From Candidatus Gastranaerophilales bacterium (GTDB taxonomy: Bacteria > Cyanobacteriota > Vampirovibrionia > Gastranaerophilales > Gastranaerophilaceae): 56,243 nt of DNA. The stretch is taken from positions 1 through 56,243 of the forward strand of contig CALUQN010000015.1 in the NCBI GenBank assembly GCA_944322945.1. The letters are read 5' to 3'. Position 1 is the first letter of the stretch. Every line of letters begins with the position of its first letter. The position numbers and the translations under genes are program-made. Positions 16,172 to 24,950 of the stretch are shown here, piece after piece. Under the pieces are notes generated by a model. The model had not been told where the DNA came from and did no database searches. It worked only from the letters and a program-made list of their open reading frames with translations.

Positions 16172-19100
16172 TTTACATTAATCTCCAACTCTTCATCAGT
16201 TATTTCTTTTTTGGGGAACAAATCAACAAATTCCTGAACGATAACGTAGAAAGCAGGTGTGAGAACCGCCCCGATAGTGCAGGCAGCAATCATACCGCCA
16301 AACACTGTTGACCCTACGGAAATTCTTGAATTTGCGCCGGCGCCCTGCGCAAACAGCATTGGCATAACCCCGATGATAAATGCAAGTTCAGTCATCATAA
16401 TCGCTCTGAAACGCAGTTTTGCAGCTTTAATTGCAGCTTCTTTTACGGGGAGACCGTGTTTTTCGTGTTCTTCTTTTGCAAATTCAACAATCAAAATAGA
16501 CTGTTTTGCCGCAAGACCAATCAGCGTAATCATACCAACCTGCGAATAGATATCAAATGACTGGTTAATCATCATCTGGAATATCAACGCTCCAAGCGCC
16601 GCAATCGGTGATATCAACAGAACCGCAACCGGTATTGTATAGCTTTCGTACAATGCAACAAGGAACAGATATACAAATATCAAAGCCATTCCGACAATCA
16701 AACCTGTCTGGCCGGAAGCTTCTCTTTCCTGTGCGGAAGTTCCTGACCAGTCAAATGACATATCCTCAGGCAAAACTTTTTTAGCAAGCGCTTCCATAGC
16801 GTTCATAGCATCGCCGGAGCTTTTGCCTGCACCCTGCTGACCTTGAATTTGTACGGATTTATACTGGTTGTATCTTGAAATTGCCGCAGTACCTACGGTT
16901 TGTTTCAATTTTACAACAGACAGTATCGGAACCATTACGCCGTTTTTGTTTTTGACATAAATTCCGGAAAGGTCAGTTGCTTTGTTACGGAAATCGCTTT
17001 CTGCCTGCATTTGAACCTTGAATACACGGTCATATTTGTTAAAGTCGTTAACATAGTATGTACCGAGCATAGAAGACAGTGTTGAATATAGTTCTTGCAG
17101 GTCAATGTTCTGCGCAAGCGCTTTTTCAAAATCTATGTCAATAATATACTGCGGCACATTTGCCTGGAATGATGTATTGACGTTAGACAGTGAAGGGTCC
17201 TGGTTTGCTGCGGCAATAAGCGTATTTGCCCATTTTTCCATATCTTGCGGTGTGTATTCGCCCTGTGAGAGCATCTGGAATTCAAACCCGCCCATCATAC
17301 TCATACCGGTAATTGCCGGCGGTGAAAATGCCATTATAGAAGCTTCTTTTGTATTTGCGGCAATAGCTCTGACTTTATTCAACACTGCAACGTGAGATAA
17401 ATCAGTTGCCTGTCCTTTGATTTTTCTGCTAATCCATTTTACCGGATTCATTTTTCTGTCTTTATGTTCGTGCAGCTGAATAATTACGGTGGATTGGTTA
17501 ACCGCACCGTCGCCGCCGAATACGGTTAATTTTTCTTTATTAATTCCGTCAATGTCCTTAATCTGGTCGACAAATTTTCTTGAAACTTCTTCCGTTCTCT
17601 GGAGTGACGCACCGTCAGGCAGTGTAATGGTTGCAAGCAGAACCCCCTGGTCTTCATCCGGTATAAATCCCGTCGGAATTATCTTGAATGAAACAAGCGT
17701 CAAGGCAACAAGGATTGCATAAAATATTGCGACAAGTTTTTTGTTGTACACAAATTTTACAACATATTCCATATAAAAATCTTCGACTTTAGCGAACATT
17801 TCATTGAATTTATGAACCATAATTTCAGTTCTTTTGCCTATTCTGTCTTTAATGTGGTCTAAAGCCGCAAGGAAAGGTATTTTATACTCTTCGTGGGGTT
17901 TCTTTTTTTGCCCGAGGAAATGCGAGCACATTGCAGGTGAAAGTGTCAGCGCACAAACGGCGGAAAGTGCGATTGATACCGCAATACATACCGCAAATTG
18001 CTTGTACATAACACCTGTCATGCCGCCCATAAATGAAATCGGAACAAATACCGCCATCAATACCAGAGCCATCGCGACAAGTGCAAACCCGACTTCTTCC
18101 ATAGTCAGCTGGGTCGCCATAATGGCAGATTTGCCTTCGTCAATATGTCTTTTGACGTTTTCGATAACAACAATAGCGTCGTCAACTACAACCGCGACAG
18201 CCAAAACCAGTGCAAACAACGACAACAGGTTTATTGACATATCAAGTGCTTTGAGCGCAAAGAATGTCCCGACAAGCGACACCGGAATAGTTACGCAAGG
18301 TACAAGTGTCGCCATCCCGTCTCCGAGGAACAGGAATATTATTATAACAACGATTAAGGCGGTCAAAAGGATTGTAAACTCAACTTCTTTCATAGATTCG
18401 TGGATAAAATCCGCATCATCTTTTACGTAGAGAATTTTTATTCCGTTTGTAAGCCTTGAATTTAATTCATCGACCTTAGCCTTAATAGCTTTTGACATGT
18501 TAATAACGTTTGCATCGGGCAGCTGTGAGATAACGACAACCGCAGACGGTTTACCGTTAACAAGCCCGAGGTTTGAGTAAGATTCCGCGCCGAGTTCAAC
18601 ACGCGCTATATCTTTAATTCTCACGTTTGAGCCGTCGGAATTTGAGCGGATAATTATATTCTCAAACTCTTTTACGTCAGAAAGCCGCCCTGGGGTTTTC
18701 AGGGTGAGCTGCAAGGCTCGTTTTTCATCAGTCGGAAGCTGACCGAGTGCGCCGGCTGCAACCTGCGTATTCTGGCTGGTGATTGCGTTTTTAACTTCGC
18801 TTGTTGAAATGTTCAACCCTGCCATTTTCTGCGGGTCGAGCCATATTCTCATTGAATAGTTGCCGCCCCCGAATACCATTACATCAGCAACACCTTCCAC
18901 ACGTTTCAATTCGTCTTTAATATATATTGAACCGTAGTTTGTCAAATCCAGTTGAGTCCAGTCGCCGGATTCCGGATAAAGTGTCAGGATAACAGCACCG
19001 GAGCCTGATGAACGGCTGATTGCCGTGACGCCTGTTCTTTGAACTTCTTCCGGCAGTTGTGATTGCACACGCTGGATTAGGTTCTGAACATTCATGAGGT

Positions 19101-19428
19101 TTATATTTTTATCAGTACCTACTTTAAAATACAACGTCAGGGAATAACTTCCGTCATAAGAAGTTGAGGTCATATAGGTCATATTTTCAACCCCGTTGAG
19201 CTTGTTTTCCAGAACAGTCGCAACGGAAGATTCAATAACCTCGGCACTTGCGCCCTGATATGAGGCGGAAACTCTGACCTGCGGAGGCGTAACATCAGGG
19301 TAGCTCTCCTGTTTGAGGCTCATCAACGATATCAGCCCCAAAATCACAATACATATTGAGATTACGAGAGCAAACCTCGGTTTTCTTATGAAGAAATACA
19401 ATTTTTCCCTGTCGAATATTTTTTTCAT
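16168..19428 (-). CDS. RND multidrug efflux pump, HAE1 family (AcrB/MexB-like)
   Basis: 1086 residues, close to AcrB length, with two sets of six membrane helices and two large periplasmic loops. The start [24 protein letters not shown]-type first helix follows a short N-terminal segment ([12 protein letters not shown]). [20 protein letters not shown] and the proton-relay pair [14 protein letters not shown] in helix 4 are diagnostic, as is [22 protein letters not shown]. Proton-driven export of amphiphilic compounds from the inner membrane and periplasm, working with the adaptor upstream (21-base gap) and the channel downstream (4-base overlap). No regulator gene is adjacent. Confidence 0.96.
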   Translation of the reverse strand: MKKIFDREKLYFFIRKPRFALVISICIVILGLISLMSLKQESYPDVTPPQVRVSASYQGASAEVIESSVATVLENKLNGVENMTYMTSTSYDGSYSLTLYFKVGTDKNINLMNVQNLIQRVQSQLPEEVQRTGVTAISRSSGSGAVILTLYPESGDWTQLDLTNYGSIYIKDELKRVEGVADVMVFGGGNYSMRIWLDPQKMAGLNISTSEVKNAITSQNTQVAAGALGQLPTDEKRALQLTLKTPGRLSDVKEFENIIIRSNSDGSNVRIKDIARVELGAESYSNLGLVNGKPSAVVVISQLPDANVINMSKAIKAKVDELNSRLTNGIKILYVKDDADFIHESMKEVEFTILLTALIVVIIIFLFLGDGMATLVPCVTIPVSLVGTFFALKALDMSINLLSLFALVLAVAVVVDDAIVVIENVKRHIDEGKSAIMATQLTMEEVGFALVAMALVLMAVFVPISFMGGMTGVMYKQFAVCIAVSIALSAVCALTLSPAMCSHFLGQKKKPHEEYKIPFLAALDHIKDRIGKRTEIMVHKFNEMFAKVEDFYMEYVVKFVYNKKLVAIFYAILVALTLVSFKIIPTGFIPDEDQGVLLATITLPDGASLQRTEEVSRKFVDQIKDIDGINKEKLTVFGGDGAVNQSTVIIQLHEHKDRKMNPVKWISRKIKGQATDLSHVAVLNKVRAIAANTKEASIMAFSPPAITGMSMMGGFEFQMLSQGEYTPQDMEKWANTLIAAANQDPSLSNVNTSFQANVPQYIIDIDFEKALAQNIDLQELYSTLSSMLGTYYVNDFNKYDRVFKVQMQAESDFRNKATDLSGIYVKNKNGVMVPILSVVKLKQTVGTAAISRYNQYKSVQIQGQQGAGKSSGDAMNAMEALAKKVLPEDMSFDWSGTSAQEREASGQTGLIVGMALIFVYLFLVALYESYTIPVAVLLISPIAALGALIFQMMINQSFDIYSQVGMITLIGLAAKQSILIVEFAKEEHEKHGLPVKEAAIKAAKLRFRAIMMTELAFIIGVMPMLFAQGAGANSRISVGSTVFGGMIAACTIGAVLTPAFYVIVQEFVDLFPKKEITDEELEINVK

Positions 19429-19449
19429 ATTTAAAATTTTCCTGTTTTT

Positions 19450-20604
19450 CTATTCTTCTTTGTCTGATGATGATTTGTTTATAATTTTGAGTTTTTGACC
19501 TTCGGAATTAATATTCTGAATGCCGGAGACAACCACGACATCCGAAAACTCCAGACCGCTGTCAACAACCCAGTTGTTATTGATATCGTCAGAAACTTTG
19601 ATATTTTTTCTGACAGCCTTGTTATCCTCAACCGTCCAGACGTAGTAACCGCTCATCGGGTCGCCTTTTGTGCAGGCTTGCGGAACTGTCATATATTGAA
19701 TAACCTTAGGCGCTGTCAGACTAACTTTCATATAAGTTCCCGGAACGAGCCAGCCTTTTGGATTTTCAAAAGTTGCGCGTGTGGTGATTGTGCCGGAATC
19801 CTTGTCAACTTTGTTATCTACAAAGTTGATTTTACCGGTGTAAGGATACCAGTCGCCGTCATCAAACTGAACTTTTACTTCAACATCTTTCAGTTTGTCG
19901 CTCGAGCGCAGAAGGTTCACAAAATCGTTGTCTTTGAGGCTGAAAGTTACATAAACAGGGTCTGTGCTTGAAATATTTACTAAAGACCCTGATGTCGGAG
20001 TAACATAGTTGCCTTCTGTTATATTAACTTTACCTATTCTTCCGTCAATCGGGGATTTAATAGATGTGTAGCTGAGGTTAACTTTGGCAAGTTCAAGCTG
20101 CTGTTTTGCAGCGTCGAGGAGAGCTTTGTTCTGATTTCTAAGAGCAAGGCTCTGGTCAACATCGGAACGGCTTATCAAATCTTCTTTTATCAGCGCATTG
20201 GCTCTGTTGAGCTCCTGCTGTGCATTTTTAAGCAGAGCGCTGTACTGGTTAACGTTTGCCGCAGAGTTGTTGACTTCTATCTGATATTCTCTGGGGTCAA
20301 TCTGGAAAAGCAGCTGTCCTTGTTTAACCGTATCGCCTTCTTTAAAATATTTTTTCAACAAAAATCCCGGAACACGCGCAACAAGGTCAACCGAATATTT
20401 GGCTTCCACTCTGCCTGTCGCTTCTGCTGAAACGTTCACATTTTCAAGGTGCGGATTATCAACTTCAACCTCTTTGGGCAGACGCATAAGCTGCTGCTGT
20501 ATCATTCCGGAGATAAATCCTGATGTTTTGTTATAAATTATAGGGACAATGATTACAAGTAAAATCAAAATTCCCCATTGTTTTCTTGATAAGCTGTATT
20601 TCAT
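19450..20604 (-). CDS. RND efflux periplasmic adaptor (AcrA/MexA-like membrane fusion protein)
   Basis: 384 residues, first gene of the efflux operon; GGAG precedes the ATG. A single N-terminal membrane helix (residues 9-24) anchors it; there is no lipobox, so it is not the lipidated AcrA form. Then come the lipoyl half-domain (VDLVARVPGFLLKKYFKEGDTVKQGQLLFQIDP), an alpha-helical hairpin (about 110-180), the second lipoyl half (SPIDGRIGKVNITEGNYV) and the beta-barrel with GWLVPGTYMKVSL. It bridges the pump to the outer membrane channel. Confidence 0.95.
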   Translation of the reverse strand: MKYSLSRKQWGILILLVIIVPIIYNKTSGFISGMIQQQLMRLPKEVEVDNPHLENVNVSAEATGRVEAKYSVDLVARVPGFLLKKYFKEGDTVKQGQLLFQIDPREYQIEVNNSAANVNQYSALLKNAQQELNRANALIKEDLISRSDVDQSLALRNQNKALLDAAKQQLELAKVNLSYTSIKSPIDGRIGKVNITEGNYVTPTSGSLVNISSTDPVYVTFSLKDNDFVNLLRSSDKLKDVEVKVQFDDGDWYPYTGKINFVDNKVDKDSGTITTRATFENPKGWLVPGTYMKVSLTAPKVIQYMTVPQACTKGDPMSGYYVWTVEDNKAVRKNIKVSDDINNNWVVDSGLEFSDVVVVSGIQNINSEGQKLKIINKSSSDKEE

Positions 20605-20757
20605 ACTTCTTCTCCAATTTAAGTTAAACCGTAAGCGTATACTTTTCTGTTGTAATCGTAAAAAATTCGCAGCCGAATGTCATCCAGCATATAGATGACT
20701 AAAGGTTAGGAAGTATTTTATTCGTGGTAATATAAGAAAAAACAGGAGAGAACATCA

Positions 20758-21744
20758 ATGCCGCAAGTATCCATAATTATACCGGTTTATCACGTAGAAA
20801 ATTATCTGCGCCAATGTATTGAAAGCGTAATGAACCAGACGCTCAAAGATATTGAAATTATTCTGATAGATAACGGTGCATCAGACATTGAACGCAAAAT
20901 TATTGATGAATATGAAAAATCTGATAACAGAATAAAAGTTATTCATTTTGAAGAAAACCAGGGTTACGGAAAAGCCGTCAATACAGGGATAAAAAGTGCC
21001 GCCGCCCCTTATGTCGGAATTGTGGAAAGCGATGATTACATTGATGTTGATATGTTTGAAAGCTTGCTTAATATAATAAATAAATACAACGCCGATATCG
21101 CAAAATCCGCTTACCGTGCCTTTACACCGGAAAAAACAAAAGAGCGTCTGACAAAATTGAAAATCCCTACGGATAAATGTTTTAAGCTTTCTGAACATCC
21201 GGAATTTTTGTCAGAGCACCCTAGTATCTGGTCGTGTCTGTACAGAAAAGATTTTTTGTTAAAAAACGGAATTTTCTTTTTGGAAAAGCAGGGAACATCC
21301 TGGGTTGACAATCCATTCCAGCTGGAAAGTCTGTACAAAGCCTCCAAAATTATCTTTACTGATAAAACATACTACAACTACAGGGATATCCGTCCTAATT
21401 CAAGTTCTACCCTAAAAAAAGCCCTCAAAGTTCCTTATCTGTCTGTTATGGATATGCAAAACGTTATTAAAAAATACAATATTACTGATAGCGGTATAAT
21501 CTATAACCTCGCATTGAGGATTATGAGCTATATAAAAATAACTCTGGACAGAGCGGATTATTCCGATATAAAAGAAATAAAACCGCTGATTAACGAACTT
21601 TTTGAACAAACAGACGAATCTTTGAAAGATAATCCACGCTATAAAAAACTCCGCAGAAGATTTTACCGCAAACCGCTTGCAGGTTATTTTATCTTTAAAA
21701 AACTGAAAGATTTTATGTCAGGTAAAAACAGAAACTTCTGCTAA
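20758..21744 (+). CDS. Family 2 glycosyltransferase
   Basis: 328 residues. The N-terminal GT-A fold is clear: VSIIIPVYHVENYLRQCIESVMNQT, the nucleotide-sugar site IILIDNGASD and a DxD-like VESDDYID near residue 91-98. The C-terminal third is Lys-rich with no membrane helices, so it is probably a cytoplasmic or peripherally membrane-bound transferase acting in lipooligosaccharide or capsule synthesis. Sugar specificity cannot be read. CAGGAGAG precedes the ATG. It is monocistronic, followed by the AMMECR1/glycosidase-like gene 100 bases downstream with its own promoter. Confidence 0.9.
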   Translation: MPQVSIIIPVYHVENYLRQCIESVMNQTLKDIEIILIDNGASDIERKIIDEYEKSDNRIKVIHFEENQGYGKAVNTGIKSAAAPYVGIVESDDYIDVDMFESLLNIINKYNADIAKSAYRAFTPEKTKERLTKLKIPTDKCFKLSEHPEFLSEHPSIWSCLYRKDFLLKNGIFFLEKQGTSWVDNPFQLESLYKASKIIFTDKTYYNYRDIRPNSSSTLKKALKVPYLSVMDMQNVIKKYNITDSGIIYNLALRIMSYIKITLDRADYSDIKEIKPLINELFEQTDESLKDNPRYKKLRRRFYRKPLAGYFIFKKLKDFMSGKNRNFC

Positions 21745-21846
21745 ATAAAAATAACAATAAAGTATTTTTTGCAAAATAAACCGTTCTGTTGATATACAAA
21801 CCACGTTTTATGGTATCATTGTTACTATATATAGCGAGGAATGGTT

Positions 21847-23727
21847 ATGGAAAAACTTGATTTCAAAATTGAAAATTACGTAGACAAAAAATATTACAGT
21901 CAGGATTTTACGCCGATGACAGAACTTTTGAAACGCATCCGGCAGGCGCTTATATCCGGCGGAAATGTTGATATAACAGGAATTAATCTTGACGGAATTT
22001 TCGATTACATACCGACATTGTCGTTTACTTACATAACTATTTTTCAGGAATTTTTGCCGCCTGTGCGCTGGGGCAGCAGAAAAAAAGATTTGGGGGCAAC
22101 TATTGACAGAAACCTTGAAAAAATAAGAGAAAACAAAAATTTCGGCAAATTTGATTTTGCGGACGAAAACAAATGCAGAATTATGCTGGAATATGTTTCT
22201 GAAAAGCGTCCGGTAAAGTATGAGGATTTGCAGCAGACAAAATTCAACGAAAACCGTTTTGAAATAGGGATAAACGGGCTTGAACTCAAGCAGGGAAATT
22301 TGTCCTGGTATTATATGCCGACAGACGCAGTCTTGCAGAGCCATCTCGGACTGAATGCCGTTATCAAGTCACTTCTTCGTAAATCGCCTATCGCAAAACA
22401 GACAACGCGTGTTTCCGAGAGAATAAGAATACTCAAAACCTCCGGTGAATACGAACTATTTTTGCTGAAAAGCCGCGCTTTTGTATCATATAAAAATTCA
22501 TGCGTGCCGTTGTACAGGGGAAATATTCTCTATCCAGAATTCAGTTATGAAACCCTTCTTGACCAGTTTATAAAAACCTCCGACTGGCTCGTTGATACAA
22601 TGTATGATGACGGAAGATTTTTGTACTACTACGACGCTGCAACCGACAGCAGAAAAGACCACGAACATCCGAACAGAAAAGAAGATAACCTTTATTATAA
22701 TGACCTTAGACACTGCGGTGGTGCGATTACACTTATCAAAACATATTTGCAGACAAAAGATTTCAAATATCTTGCGGCGGCAAAACGAGCTATAGACTGG
22801 ACAACAACAATTGTCAGAGAACACGATGTAAACGGTCAAACTGCAATGTATGCCCATTACAACACCAAAGGTAAACTCGGCGGCACAGGGCTTGCACTGA
22901 TTATGATGATGCAATACAGAACAGTCACGGGCGACAAATCTTATGACAATTATATAAAAGGTTTTGCGCGGCACCTGATAAGCAGGATTACAGAATCCGG
23001 TGAAATGCTCGGATATTATATCCACCCGTCATACCAGAACGGCAAGCCGCTTATCAATATGTCAGAAAAAGAACGCAAAGAAACCTTCTCTTTCTACTAT
23101 CCCGGAGAAGCGCTGTTCGGTCTCGGGTTGTTTGTGAAAGATTTTGACGGAGATAACAGCCTTGTGGAAGATGTAAAATCAAACTGCCGCAGAGCACTTG
23201 ACTGGATTGTGAATGAACGCCCAAAAATTTACGGAGACCAGTTCACCGCACTGCCTTCTGACGCGTGGCTTATGCAGGCAATTGATACCTGGGTTGATAT
23301 TGACGGTTTCAAAAAAGATGACTACATAAACTTTGTACTCACCGATGCAAATACAATGGTAGAAAAAATGTACACAGATACAGATAATCCTTATCTGGAT
23401 TATGAAGGCGGGTTTTATTATAACTACGGCGACCATTACTTTCCTGACGGTGCACGCTCTGAAGGGTTGATTTCCGGATATTATCTTGCACAAAAACTCG
23501 GCAAAGATGAACTCGCGTCGGAACTTCTTGCGGCATGCAAAAAAGCGGCAAAAAGCCAATTTTCACTGTTCAATTGTGAAGAATGCACCTATGCCCATCC
23601 GAACCCTCAAAAATCCGCGCATTCAATCCGTTTTAAAGCAACACGCCAGTGGGTCAGAGTGGATTCAATCCAGCACGTTGCGTGTTTTTTCATAAGATTA
23701 TACTGGGCTGAACACCCGCTAAATTAA
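21847..23727 (+). CDS. Two-domain protein: AMMECR1-like N-terminus and six-hairpin glycosidase-like C-terminus
   Basis: 626 residues from ATG 21847, preferred over ATG 21841 because GCGAGGA ends at 21840. Promoter-like TTGATA and TATCAT elements lie upstream. Residues about 1-215 resemble an AMMECR1-type domain (IGINGLELKQGNLSWYYMP followed by an NAVIKSLLRK-type helix). Residues about 240-620 show repeated helical hairpins with YDDGRFLYYYD, NLYYNDLRHCGGAITLI, FSFYYPGEALFGLGL and DYEGGFYYNYGDHYFPDG, the pattern of (alpha/alpha)6-barrel glycoside hydrolases, lyases or C5-epimerases. There is no signal peptide, so the substrate would be cytoplasmic. The stop codon overlaps the end of the convergent small gene by 9 bases. 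Domain calls are by eye; enzymatic activity is unknown. Confidence 0.75.
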   Translation: MEKLDFKIENYVDKKYYSQDFTPMTELLKRIRQALISGGNVDITGINLDGIFDYIPTLSFTYITIFQEFLPPVRWGSRKKDLGATIDRNLEKIRENKNFGKFDFADENKCRIMLEYVSEKRPVKYEDLQQTKFNENRFEIGINGLELKQGNLSWYYMPTDAVLQSHLGLNAVIKSLLRKSPIAKQTTRVSERIRILKTSGEYELFLLKSRAFVSYKNSCVPLYRGNILYPEFSYETLLDQFIKTSDWLVDTMYDDGRFLYYYDAATDSRKDHEHPNRKEDNLYYNDLRHCGGAITLIKTYLQTKDFKYLAAAKRAIDWTTTIVREHDVNGQTAMYAHYNTKGKLGGTGLALIMMMQYRTVTGDKSYDNYIKGFARHLISRITESGEMLGYYIHPSYQNGKPLINMSEKERKETFSFYYPGEALFGLGLFVKDFDGDNSLVEDVKSNCRRALDWIVNERPKIYGDQFTALPSDAWLMQAIDTWVDIDGFKKDDYINFVLTDANTMVEKMYTDTDNPYLDYEGGFYYNYGDHYFPDGARSEGLISGYYLAQKLGKDELASELLAACKKAAKSQFSLFNCEECTYAHPNPQKSAHSIRFKATRQWVRVDSIQHVACFFIRLYWAEHPLN

Positions 23728-23982
23728 TTCATTAAGCTCGTAAGCTTCCCCGAGATACGTTCCGTCGTTTAAGAACACAGACTCATCCGGCGGATAGCTT
23801 TTGAAAAGTTTAACAAGCCATGCGCTAATCCCGATTATTGCAGCAAGCATGCCGCAATTGGTCAATGTTTCTTTTAATTTTTCGGCACGGACAGGGGTAA
23901 GTAGTTTTGCACCAAATGCTACGTCGCTTTTTTTAGGCGTCACACTGCCTTGTGCGGGGTATGTAATTCTGTTTATTTTCAT
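23719..23982 (-). CDS. Small FGA-tagged single-helix membrane protein
   Basis: 87 residues, not recognised. The N-terminus MKINRITYPAQG continues to DVAFGA (20-25), matching the lineage tag. One hydrophobic segment (MLAAIIGISAWLVKLF, about 45-60) is a likely membrane helix. AGGAG precedes the ATG at 23982. Its 3' end overlaps the convergent upstream gene by 9 bases. It is the only tagged protein here in which the tag is directly followed by a clear transmembrane helix. Confidence 0.75.
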   Translation of the reverse strand: MKINRITYPAQGSVTPKKSDVAFGAKLLTPVRAEKLKETLTNCGMLAAIIGISAWLVKLFKSYPPDESVFLNDGTYLGEAYELNELI

Positions 23983-24110
23983 AAGCTCTCCTGATTGTTA
24001 TATTAAATTGATTGCCAAAATTTTAAAATTACACAAGTTACCGATAAGGTATTGCATTTTAAATTTTTTTAAAATAAAATTACGACGGAAAAAACTAAGG
24101 ACGGAAGAAT

Positions 24111-24875
24111 ATGAGAATACCCCAGGTAAGCCCGAAACGTATCGGGCGAGTGATGAATGTTGCAGCATACAGAATATCTAAAAAAACAGCACCGGTTTCA
24201 CACTTGCTGGCTCACACCGCAGAAAAAACAATAAACAGAAAAGTCCTTCCGGGAGTATTGCTGGTGGCGGAAGCCTTTATGCACCCAATACAAATTCAGG
24301 AACTCCAAAGGATGAATATTGCCAAAAATATAATCCTTTCAAGCGGTGATTCTTTTACGTCACACATAGCGTCGCAGCTCGAAAAAGCCGCCAAAAATCC
24401 TTCAATAAAAAATATTAAAATCAATAGTGCGAAATCTGTTTCCAACCTGCTTGGCGGAACTTACAACAAAACCGCACAGGAGATGAATGCAGTAATAAAT
24501 TCACTAATCACCAAAAAAGATGCGGATATTACCAAAAATCCGCTTTATAATAAGGGGGAAGTATTCATTGAAAAAGGCAAAGAATACGGTGTAAATCCGG
24601 CAATTTTAGCCTCTATTGCCATGTTTGAATCAGGCCGCGGCACCTCTCGCGCCGCAAGATTAAAAAATAATGTCGGAGGAATTATGGGTAAAAAAAGCCT
24701 CCGATATTTTGAAAATGTTGACAATTGTATTGACGTGATGGCACAAACTCTCCGAACCCGTAAAAAAGAAAATATAAAAGACGTTTATCAGCTGGGACTT
24801 TCCGGCAGATACTGCGACAAATCGGTCGGCAAACAATGGGCTGATAACGTTATGAGTTTTCTCAATAAATTTTAG
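24111..24875 (+). CDS. Glucosaminidase-domain cell-wall hydrolase
   Basis: 254 residues. The C-terminal half (residues about 150-254) matches the mannosyl-glycoprotein endo-beta-N-acetylglucosaminidase/FlgJ/Bax fold: YGVNPAILASIAMFESGRGTSRAARLKNNVGGIMG, where the Glu of FESG is the expected catalytic acid. It would cut the glycan strands of peptidoglycan. The N-terminal 130 residues are basic and lack a standard signal peptide; a short hydrophobic stretch around 47-57 (VLPGVLLVAEAF) is too weak to be sure, so export is unclear. GGACGGA precedes the ATG. The autotransporter follows 75 bases later. Confidence 0.83.
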   Translation: MRIPQVSPKRIGRVMNVAAYRISKKTAPVSHLLAHTAEKTINRKVLPGVLLVAEAFMHPIQIQELQRMNIAKNIILSSGDSFTSHIASQLEKAAKNPSIKNIKINSAKSVSNLLGGTYNKTAQEMNAVINSLITKKDADITKNPLYNKGEVFIEKGKEYGVNPAILASIAMFESGRGTSRAARLKNNVGGIMGKKSLRYFENVDNCIDVMAQTLRTRKKENIKDVYQLGLSGRYCDKSVGKQWADNVMSFLNKF

Positions 24876-24950
24876 AAAGTTTTAATAATTACTAAAAATA
24901 AGACAACAGGATAATAGAACAACACATTTTTAAATTCTATTATCATTTTT

